Assembly (NCBI RefSeq): GCF_016595675.1
Contig: NZ_JAENJH010000001.1
Location: forward strand, 1,078,252 to 1,115,038
Direction: 5' to 3'
Length of the DNA stretch: 36,787 nt
DNA from: Prauserella cavernicola
Lineage (GTDB): Bacteria; Actinomycetota; Actinomycetes; Mycobacteriales; Pseudonocardiaceae
The notes beneath the pieces were generated by a model, which worked only from the letters and a program-made list of their open reading frames with translations, was not told where the DNA came from and made no database searches. Shown here piece by piece: positions 31,406-36,787 of the stretch; the first letter of the stretch is position 1, and every line of letters starts with the position of its first letter. The position numbers and the translations under genes were made by a program.

Positions 31406-32224
31406 TCAGCCGAGGTAGGTGCCGCGCCAGGCCAGCAGACGACGTTCGAGTCCGCGCACGACGAAGTCGGTCAGCAGGCCCAGCAGGGCGTAGAGGCACA
31501 GGCACACCAGCATCACGTCGGTGCGCACGAACTGGCGGGCCTGCGCCATGAGGTAGCCGATGCCCGAGTCGGCGCCGATGGTCTCCGACACGATCACCGC
31601 GATCCAGCCGAGTCCCAGCGCGAAGCGCAGGCCCAGCAACAGGGTCGGCAGCGCGGCCGGGATGAGCACCTTGGTGGCGATCCGGGTGCCCGTGACGCCC
31701 GCGACCCGCGCGGCCTCCACGAGCTTGACGTCGACGTTGCGGATCCCGCCGTAGGTGTTGACGTACACGGGAATCGCGGTGCCGAACGCCACCAGCAGCA
31801 CCTTGGGCAGCTCGCCGATGCCGAACCACAGGATGAACAACGGCACCAGCGCGGTGAACGGGATCGTGCGCAGCATCTGCATCGGCTTGTCGACCACGTT
31901 CTCGCCGACGCGTGACAGCCCGGCGAACGCTCCGAGCACCACGCCGAGCAACACCCCGATCGCGGCGCCGGCGAGCACGCGGCCGGAGCTGACGGCGACG
32001 GCCTCGGGCAGCGTACCGTCCAGAATGGACTCCCACCCGGCGACCAGTACACGATCGGGGCCGGGCAGGGTTCTCGGATCGAGCAGGCCGGTCACCGCGG
32101 CGAGATACCAGGCGAGCACGACCAGCGCGGTCGACACCCAGCTCGCCCAGTTGACCCGACGCGACCGGGCCGGTTCACGGGTGGGACTGGCCCGCTCGGC
32201 GCGCGGACGGGACACGATCGACAT
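31406..32224 (-). CDS. ABC transporter permease, SsuC/TauC type
   Basis: A 272-residue inner-membrane permease. About six hydrophobic segments follow a basic, Arg-rich N-terminus. The cytoplasmic EAA loop is clear (VEAARVAGVTGTRIATKVLIPAALPTLLLGLR), with the family block IPFTALVPLFILWFGIGELPKVLL before it and ETIGADSGIGYLMAQARQFVRTDVM after. It belongs to the sulfonate/taurine/nitrate BPD family. ATG at 32224 is preceded by GAGGA. It works with the SsuB-type ATPase and lipoprotein binding protein further along the same operon. The 100-bp gap before it contains two hairpins. Confidence 0.93.
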   Translation of the reverse strand: MSIVSRPRAERASPTREPARSRRVNWASWVSTALVVLAWYLAAVTGLLDPRTLPGPDRVLVAGWESILDGTLPEAVAVSSGRVLAGAAIGVLLGVVLGAFAGLSRVGENVVDKPMQMLRTIPFTALVPLFILWFGIGELPKVLLVAFGTAIPVYVNTYGGIRNVDVKLVEAARVAGVTGTRIATKVLIPAALPTLLLGLRFALGLGWIAVIVSETIGADSGIGYLMAQARQFVRTDVMLVCLCLYALLGLLTDFVVRGLERRLLAWRGTYLG

Positions 32225-32246
32225 GGGGATTCCTCGGTGGGGCACG

Positions 32247-32267
32247 GCACGCGCGCAGAGCGCGTGC
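32247..32267 (-). other. Hairpin in the Rrf2-permease gap (permease-proximal)
   Basis: A perfect 8-bp inverted repeat, GCACGCGC and GCGCGTGC, has a five-base loop. It lies close upstream of the permease start. No T-run follows, so terminator function is uncertain. Confidence 0.5.
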
Positions 32268-32293
32268 GGATGGTGGCTCATCGGCCTGGTGCG

Positions 32294-32315
32294 GCCGGTT
32301 CCGCGTCGAACCGGC
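32294..32315 (-). other. Hairpin in the Rrf2-permease gap (Rrf2-proximal)
   Basis: A perfect 8-bp inverted repeat, GCCGGTTC and GAACCGGC, has a six-base loop. It starts 10 bp past the Rrf2 stop codon. It may partly terminate transcription after the regulator or mark an mRNA processing point. Confidence 0.5.
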
Positions 32316-32324
32316 TTTGACTGC

Positions 32325-32747
32325 TCAGCGAACGGGGTCGCTACATCGGGTGCCGGTGGACACCAGCTCGGAGACGGTGATGCCGTCGACGACGTCGTCG
32401 ACGCCCTTGCGCAGGCGACGCCACGCGTCGGCGAGCCCTCCGACCTCGCCCGAGTACTCGACCGCGTCGGCGGGCATACCCGCCACGGTGGTGAGCGGGC
32501 CGTCGATCGCGCGCAGGATGTCTCCCAGCGTGATCTCCGCCGGTGGCCGCGCGAGCCAGTAGCCGCCGTCGACCCCTCTGCGGGAGCAGACAAGCCCGGA
32601 GCGGCGCAGGTCGGTGAGGATGTTGATCAGGAACTTGAGCGGGATGTCCTGCCTGCGCGCGATCACCGGGCACTTCACGGGAACGTTCACGCGGGCGAGT
32701 TCCATCGTGGCCCTGACGGCGTAGTCGCTGCGAGCGGAGACGCGCAC
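32325..32747 (-). CDS. Rrf2-family transcriptional regulator without [Fe-S] cysteines (CymR-like)
   Basis: A 140-residue winged-helix regulator. The N-terminus RVSARSDYAVRATMELA, the recognition region PLKFLINILTDLRRSGLVCSRRGVDGGYWLARPPAEITLGDILRAIDG are standard Rrf2. The segment where IscR and NsrR hold three cluster cysteines (TTVAGMPADAVEYSGEVGG) has none; the only cysteines are in KCPV, LVCS and near the C-terminus (RCSD). This resembles CymR-type members that control sulfur metabolism without a cluster. GTG at 32747 lies four bases after the stop of the upstream gene. It probably autoregulates the operon through the inverted repeat at 33734-33762. Confidence 0.88.
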   Translation of the reverse strand: MRVSARSDYAVRATMELARVNVPVKCPVIARRQDIPLKFLINILTDLRRSGLVCSRRGVDGGYWLARPPAEITLGDILRAIDGPLTTVAGMPADAVEYSGEVGGLADAWRRLRKGVDDVVDGITVSELVSTGTRCSDPVR

Positions 32748-32751
32748 GGGA

Positions 32752-33684
32752 TCACCGGCCGTTCGAGGGGCCGGGCGTGACGGTCTCGCGCAGGGCGGGC
32801 AGCGGCGGCGGCACGAGGTCGGCGACGGCGACGCGGGCCGCGAGCAGGCCGTGCCGGAGGTAGCGGTCGGCCGCGTCCTGCTGCTCGGCCACCACCTCGG
32901 CCGTCACCGGCAGCACCTCCCACGTCCGGCCGCGCAGCGTGCGCTCCCAGTCCCCCGCGCCGGATCCCGCGACATCGCCGTGCGCGAGCAGCGCGGCGGC
33001 CGACGCCGGGTCGGCGGCGGTGGCCCGATCGGAGTCGCGCAGGGTCTCCAGCACGACATCCAGCAGGTCGGGTGACTCCGCCGCGAAGGCCGCGTCGGCG
33101 TACCAGACGGAGCGGTTCGTCGTGAACTCCCCGGAGCGCACGACCTCCACGAGCTCTCCACCGAGCTGCTCGCGGGCACGGGTCAGGTGCGGGTCGTTGG
33201 CCACCCACGCGTCGACCTCGTGCTCGAGGAACTGCCGCATGCCTTCGTCGACGAGACCGTCCACGGTGTGCACGTCGCGATAGGACAGTCCCACCCCGTC
33301 CAGGGCGCGGGCGAGCAGGTCGGTGTGGAACGAACCGTCCATGAGCGCGACCGAGCGGCCGGCGAGATCGGCGACGCCGGTGATGCCCGATCCGGGGTGC
33401 GCGACCAGCGCGCCGACCTGTGGCCGGGGCGCCGAGACGGCGACGTAGACCAAGCCGATCCCGTCCGCCTGCGCCACGATCGGCGGCATCGAGCCCGAAC
33501 CGCCGACATCCACCGCGCCCTCGCCGATCAGGTCGACGGTGCAGCGGCCGTCCTCGAACTCGACCCACTCCACGCTGGCGCCGTGCGACGCCAGCACCGG
33601 CTCCAGCGAGCCGCGGAGCTTGAGCACGAGCAGGGAGAGGTTGTACGGGTGCACGCCGATACGGATGACACGTTCGTTCGACAC
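32752..33684 (-). CDS. Signal-less binding-protein-fold protein of the SsuA/NMT1-like family (paralogue 2)
   Basis: A 310-residue protein, first gene of the sulfur operon. It starts VIRIGVHPYNLSLLVLKLRG with no signal peptide or lipobox. Typical family blocks: GEGAVDVGGSGSMPPIVAQADG, LAGRSVALMDGSFHTDLLARAL, QFLEHEVDAWVANDPHL and FTTNRSVWYADAAF. It is a paralogue of the protein at 30488-31363. A cytosolic location is predicted, odd for a transport binding protein; it could sense or channel a sulfonate, or be an enzyme on this fold. GTG at 33684 is chosen because GAGAGG lies seven bases upstream; a TTG at 33702 also opens the frame. Confidence 0.8.
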   Translation of the reverse strand: MSNERVIRIGVHPYNLSLLVLKLRGSLEPVLASHGASVEWVEFEDGRCTVDLIGEGAVDVGGSGSMPPIVAQADGIGLVYVAVSAPRPQVGALVAHPGSGITGVADLAGRSVALMDGSFHTDLLARALDGVGLSYRDVHTVDGLVDEGMRQFLEHEVDAWVANDPHLTRAREQLGGELVEVVRSGEFTTNRSVWYADAAFAAESPDLLDVVLETLRDSDRATAADPASAAALLAHGDVAGSGAGDWERTLRGRTWEVLPVTAEVVAEQQDAADRYLRHGLLAARVAVADLVPPPLPALRETVTPGPSNGR

Positions 33685-33727
33685 GACCTGACCTCTCCAC
33701 AATGGACCGAATCACCGGGACGAGGAA

Positions 33728-33756
33728 AAGCTAACCTTGTCCACCGATTCGGTCAA
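33728..33756 (-). promoter_or_regulatory. Promoter of the sulfur operon
   Basis: On the minus strand TTGACC (33751-33756) is followed after 17 bases by TAGCTT (33728-33733), close to a consensus vegetative promoter. Transcription would start near 33721, giving a leader of about 37 bases before the chosen GTG. The region is noticeably AT-richer than its surroundings. Confidence 0.6.
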
Positions 33757-33762
33757 CAAGGT
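33734..33762. promoter_or_regulatory. Candidate operator: 29-bp inverted repeat over the sulfur-operon promoter
   Basis: The 12-bp arms are ACCTTGTCCACC (33734-33745) and GGTCAACAAGGT (33751-33762), matching at 10 of 12 positions around a five-base centre GATTC. The inner part ACCGATTCGGT is a perfect palindrome. It covers the -35 and spacer of the operon promoter. The nearest candidate to bind it is the Rrf2 regulator encoded second in the operon. Confidence 0.65.
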
Positions 33763-33818
33763 GGATTTATTTTCCTTTCATTAGCCAGCAAAGGAAATTG
33801 TTCCGGTCTGCACGAAAC

Positions 33819-35180
33819 TCAGTCGCTCCAGAGCTTGCCGGGATTCAGGACGCCCCCGGGATCGAACAGAGTGCGCAGCCGCCGATGCAGCGCCAGCGAC
33901 TCCTCCCCGAGTTCGTCGCCGAGCCACTGTCGTTTGAGCAGGCCCACTCCGTGCTCGCCGGTGAGCGTCCCGCCGAGCCGTAGCGCGAGCCGGAAGACCT
34001 CGTCGGCCGCCCTGGTCACCGCGTCGGGGACCTCGGGGCCGTCGTAGCCGAAGATCGGGTGCAGGTTGCCGTCGCCGGCGTGGGCCATCGTGGCGACCCG
34101 CACGTCGTGCCGCCTGCCGATGGCGGCGATCTCGTCCACGGCCTCGGCGAGCAGCGAGCGCGGCACGGCGATGTCCTCGATGAGCACCCGGCCCCGGCGC
34201 TCCAGCGACGGAAGCGCCAGCCTGCGCACCTCGAGCAACCGCTCGGCCTCGGCGACGTCGGAAGCGCGCCGCACCGAGCGGGCGAACGGGGTGAGCACGT
34301 CCTCGGCGAGCGCCGCCTCCGCCTCCGCCCCCGTGCCGTCGGTCTGCACCAGCAACCAGGCCGCGCCCCGCTCGCGCAACGCGGTGCCCTGCGCGGCGTC
34401 GATCGCCTCCAGGTTGGCGCCGTCGAGGAGCTCGGCCACCGCGGGCTGCAGCCCGGCCGCGGTCAGCGCCGAGCTCGCCGCGGCCGCGTCGGCCACCGTG
34501 GCGAAGTGGGCACTCAGCGTGGCCGTCGAACGGGGAACGGGCCGCAGCCGCAGCGTCGCCGCCACCACCACACCGAGCGTGCCCTCGGAGCCGACGAACA
34601 GCCCGGTGAGGTCGTAACCGGCCACGCCCTTGACGGTCCGTCTGCCCGTGCGCAGCAGCGAGCCGTCGGCCAGCACCACGTCGAGGCCGAGCACGGAGTC
34701 CCGGGTGACGCCGTACTTCGCGCAGCGCAGCCCGCCCGCGTTGGTCGCGATGTTGCCGCCGATGGTGGAGATCGCCACGCTCGCGGGATCGGGGGCGTAG
34801 CGCAGGCCGTGCTCGGCGGCCGCCGAGTCGAGTTCGGCCGTGATCACCCCTGGCTGCACCACCGCGAGCTGGTCGGGCGCCGACAGTTCGAGAATCCGGT
34901 TCAGCCGAGCGGTGCTGAGCACGATCTCGCCGCCCGTTGCCGTGGCGGCACCCGCGAGTCCGGTACCCGCGCCGCGCACCACCACCGGTGTGCGGTGCGC
35001 GTGCGCGAGCCGCAACACCAGCCGGACGTCGTCGACCTCCTCGGCGAACACCACGACCGCGGGCGCGCCCTGCGCGGGCAGCCCCGAACGGTCGGTCGCG
35101 TGCGCGGCGAGCACCGAGGGCTCGGTGCTCCACCGGCCGCCGGGCAGCGCTGCGGTGAGCGCTGCCAGCGCGCCCGTCAC
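33819..35180 (-). CDS. FAD-linked oxidase of the GlcD (glycolate/D-lactate dehydrogenase) family
   Basis: A 453-residue flavoprotein that should oxidise a 2-hydroxy acid. FAD-binding PCMH domain: VVVRGAGTGLAGAATATGG, PDPASVAISTIGGNIATNAGG, KGVAGYDLTGLFVGSEGTLG. C-terminal catalytic half: HAGDGNLHP, LTGEHGVGLLKRQW and LFDPGGVLNPGKLW. These are the standard GlcD/DLD markers. GTG at 35180 overlaps the stop of the upstream monooxygenase as GTGA, so it is coupled to the monooxygenase pair; the frame stays open far upstream, but that part is a shadow. No GlcE/GlcF partner is seen. It may process an acid produced by desulfonation; the substrate is unknown. Confidence 0.9.
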   Translation of the reverse strand: MTGALAALTAALPGGRWSTEPSVLAAHATDRSGLPAQGAPAVVVFAEEVDDVRLVLRLAHAHRTPVVVRGAGTGLAGAATATGGEIVLSTARLNRILELSAPDQLAVVQPGVITAELDSAAAEHGLRYAPDPASVAISTIGGNIATNAGGLRCAKYGVTRDSVLGLDVVLADGSLLRTGRRTVKGVAGYDLTGLFVGSEGTLGVVVAATLRLRPVPRSTATLSAHFATVADAAAASSALTAAGLQPAVAELLDGANLEAIDAAQGTALRERGAAWLLVQTDGTGAEAEAALAEDVLTPFARSVRRASDVAEAERLLEVRRLALPSLERRGRVLIEDIAVPRSLLAEAVDEIAAIGRRHDVRVATMAHAGDGNLHPIFGYDGPEVPDAVTRAADEVFRLALRLGGTLTGEHGVGLLKRQWLGDELGEESLALHRRLRTLFDPGGVLNPGKLWSD

Positions 35181-36244
35181 GCTGCGGGCAGTTCGGAGCG
35201 GACGAGTGGCAGCACGTACCTGGCCAGGTCGATGGCGTCGTTGAGCGGGTCGTAACCCCGGATCGACAACAACTCGCACCCGATGTCGACGTAGTCCAGC
35301 AGCGCCTTCGCCACTGTCTCCGGTGAGCCCACGAGCGCCGTCGAGCTCCCCGCGCCGTTGGTCGCCGCCGCCGGGGCCATCCACAGTGCACGGTCGTAGA
35401 CCTGCGAGCGCTCGGCGAGTGCGACGAGCCGCTGCGACCCGGCGTTCTGCGGCTGCGCCGAGTTCACCCCGCGCGGGGTGGCGGCGAAGTTGTGGTTGAT
35501 GCCGCCGAGGATGCGCTCGGCGCGCTCCCACGCGAGTTCGTCGGTGGGCGCGATGATCGGCCGGAACGACACCCAGATCCTCGGCCTCGGCCTGCCCACC
35601 GCGTCGGCGTGCGCGTGCACCGCCGCGATCTGCTCCGCCGTCTCCCGCAACGGCTCGCCCCACAGCCCGAAGATGTCCCCGTGCCGGCCGCCGACCCGGT
35701 AGGCCGCCTCCGACGACCCGCCCACCGACACAGGGATGCCGCCCCGCACCGGCACGACATCGCTGCGGTAGTCCTCGAACCGGTAGTGGGTGCCGAAGTG
35801 CGTGCGCGGCTCCACCGCCGACCACACGTCGCGCAGGATGCCGATGTACTCGGCGGCTCGTTCGTAGCGCTCGTCCTTGCTCAGGTAGTCGCCCTCGCGA
35901 CGCTGCTCGGTGTCGTTGCCACCCGCGAGGATGTGAATGCCGAGCCTGCCGTCGGAGAGCTGGTCGAGCGTCGCGAACGCGCGCGCGGCGTTGGCCGGGT
36001 GCAGCACCCCGGGCCGGTGCGCGAGCATCACCTTGAGCCGTTCGGTCTGGGCGAGCACGGCCGCGGCGAGCTGGTTGGACTCCGCGGCGGCCGAGCTGTA
36101 GGGCACCAGCGTCCAGTCGAAGCCGCCGTCGTCGTAAGCGCGGGCGAACCGGCGCAGGTAAGCGGGATCGACCGCGGCACTTGGGCGCGACTGGGTCTCG
36201 CTGTAGTAGGCGGCGCCGATCATGCCGACGAACTCGACGGTCAT
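35177..36244 (-). CDS. Luciferase-like FMNH2-dependent monooxygenase (sulfonate-monooxygenase-like), copy 2
   Basis: A 355-residue enzyme of the bacterial luciferase-like family. Typical blocks: FARAYDDGGFDWTLVPYSS, LSDGRLGIHILAGGND, IPVSVGGSSEAAYRVGGRHGDIFGLWGEP, WVSFRPIIAPTDELAWERAE and STALVGSPETVAKALLDYVDIG. It is clearly related to, but a different branch from, the SsuD-like protein at 29345-30472. ATG at 36244 overlaps the stop of the upstream copy as ATGA and is preceded by GAGAGGAG. An adjacent copy shares an identical 153-bp block. The likely role is oxidation of an organosulfur compound; it needs reduced flavin from a reductase not present here. Confidence 0.88.
   Translation of the reverse strand: MTVEFVGMIGAAYYSETQSRPSAAVDPAYLRRFARAYDDGGFDWTLVPYSSAAAESNQLAAAVLAQTERLKVMLAHRPGVLHPANAARAFATLDQLSDGRLGIHILAGGNDTEQRREGDYLSKDERYERAAEYIGILRDVWSAVEPRTHFGTHYRFEDYRSDVVPVRGGIPVSVGGSSEAAYRVGGRHGDIFGLWGEPLRETAEQIAAVHAHADAVGRPRPRIWVSFRPIIAPTDELAWERAERILGGINHNFAATPRGVNSAQPQNAGSQRLVALAERSQVYDRALWMAPAAATNGAGSSTALVGSPETVAKALLDYVDIGCELLSIRGYDPLNDAIDLARYVLPLVRSELPAA
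35525..35677. repeat. 153-bp block identical to 36634-36786 (first copy)
   Basis: This stretch inside the copy-2 monooxygenase is, by eye, identical base for base to 36634-36786 in copy 3. The flanking sequence of the two genes differs at many positions, so the block looks like recent duplication or gene conversion. Confidence 0.85.
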
Positions 36245-36787
36245 GCGGGTACTCCTCTCGTGGGGCGATGCCCGCGCGCGGCGAGCTCCTGACGGACCAG
36301 TGGCAGCACGTACCGGGCGTAGTCGATGGCGTCATTCAGTGGGTCGTAACCTCGGATCGACAGCAGCTCGCACCCGATGTCGACGTAGTCCAGCAGCGCC
36401 TTCGCCACCGTCTCGGGTGAGCCCACGAGTGCGGTGGAGCTGCCGGCGGCGTTGGTGGCGGTCACCAGCGGTGTCCACAGTGCCCGGTCGTGGAGCTCGC
36501 CCTTCGCGGCGACGGCCAGCAGTCGTTGCGAGCCGACGTTGGCCGGGGTGCCCTGGCCCGCGGGCGGGTAGTGGTTCGACCGCGTGGCCTGCTGATGTCC
36601 GGCGGTGACCTTGCCGAGAACGCTGTGCGCCTTCTCCCACGCGAGTTCGTCGGTGGGCGCGATGATCGGCCGGAACGACACCCAGATCCTCGGCCTCGGC
36701 CTGCCCACCGCGTCGGCGTGCGCGTGCACCGCCGCGATCTGCTCCGCCGTCTCCCGCAACGGCTCGCCCCACAGCCCGAAGATGTCG
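36241..36787 (-). CDS. Luciferase-like FMNH2-dependent monooxygenase, copy 3 (5' end outside window)
   Basis: The C-terminal 181 residues of a paralogue of the preceding enzyme; the N-terminus is beyond the right edge. From the edge it reads DIFGLWGEPLRETAEQ, then WVSFRPIIAPTDELAWEKAH, STALVGSPETVAKALLDYVDIG and LLSIRGYDPLNDAIDYARYVLPLVR. The protein differs strongly between the two copies only in a central loop (GKVTAGHQQATRSNHYPPAG here), which may set different substrates. Its stop overlaps the start of copy 2 as ATGA, so both are in one operon entering from the right. Confidence 0.88.
   Translation of the reverse strand, partial: DIFGLWGEPLRETAEQIAAVHAHADAVGRPRPRIWVSFRPIIAPTDELAWEKAHSVLGKVTAGHQQATRSNHYPPAGQGTPANVGSQRLLAVAAKGELHDRALWTPLVTATNAAGSSTALVGSPETVAKALLDYVDIGCELLSIRGYDPLNDAIDYARYVLPLVRQELAARGHRPTRGVPA
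36634..36786. repeat. 153-bp block identical to 35525-35677 (second copy)
   Basis: Direct-repeat partner inside the copy-3 monooxygenase. The identity ends one base before the window edge, where the copies differ (g here, c at 35678), so the block ends at the edge or continues with mismatches. Confidence 0.85.

Noticed and set aside
28350-32036. A single 1228-codon minus-strand frame joining the binding protein to upstream sequence
   Set aside because: Only its last third (from 29345) is the real lipoprotein gene. The rest runs out of frame through the monooxygenase, the signal-less protein and the permease.
33819-36335. An 838-codon frame suggesting a fusion ahead of the FAD oxidase
   Set aside because: The real oxidase starts at 35180 with a GTGA overlap; the upstream part is a shadow of the monooxygenase gene.

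Overview
The window is about 37 kb of very GC-rich DNA. Codons end almost uniformly in G or C, GTG starts are common, and DmdR/IdeR-type iron boxes are present. This points to an actinomycete, plausibly of the Pseudonocardiales; the family is inferred only from general character. Genes are densely packed and all but one lie on the minus strand. There are no rRNA, tRNA, CRISPR or transposase genes. No stretch longer than 300 bases lacks a gene; the largest gap is 27085-27267.

Region A (1-24128) is one long minus-strand operon for a non-ribosomal peptide, very probably a siderophore. An iron box and promoter (24094-24128) precede an MbtH-like protein. A secreted multicopper oxidase of the phenoxazinone-synthase type follows. 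Next comes a 6122-residue NRPS (modules 1-5, E domains in modules 4 and 5), then a second NRPS that leaves the window after module 6 and the start of module 7. The first C domain is of the EntF/DhbF kind, which takes an aryl acid such as 2,3-dihydroxybenzoate. Pocket residues suggest Gly, a basic residue, Val, an unassigned D-residue, a second unassigned D-residue, then Thr. Aryl-acid synthesis, later modules and a thioesterase are not in the window.

Region B (24163-27183) is the matching uptake side: a siderophore-interacting flavoprotein and two FecCD-type permeases, translationally coupled, behind a second iron box. No ABC ATPase or binding protein of this importer is present. A small ArsC-family protein is the only plus-strand gene (27268-27624).

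Region C (27643-36787) looks like an organosulfur (sulfonate/sulfone) scavenging locus. One operon reads, in order: signal-less binding-protein-fold protein, Rrf2 regulator, SsuC-type permease, second signal-less binding-protein-fold protein, SsuD-type monooxygenase, lipoprotein SsuA-type binding protein, SsuB-type ATPase. Its promoter is overlapped by a strong inverted repeat (33734-33762), a good operator candidate. Upstream, coming from beyond the right edge, are two tandem luciferase-like monooxygenases sharing a 153-bp identical block, coupled to a GlcD-type FAD oxidoreductase.

The most unusual points are the exported phenoxazinone-synthase-like oxidase inside an iron-regulated NRPS operon, the uncharacterised peptide predicted from the modules, the two signal-less binding-protein-fold proteins, and the SsuD homologue that lacks three of the five proposed SsuD active-site residues.
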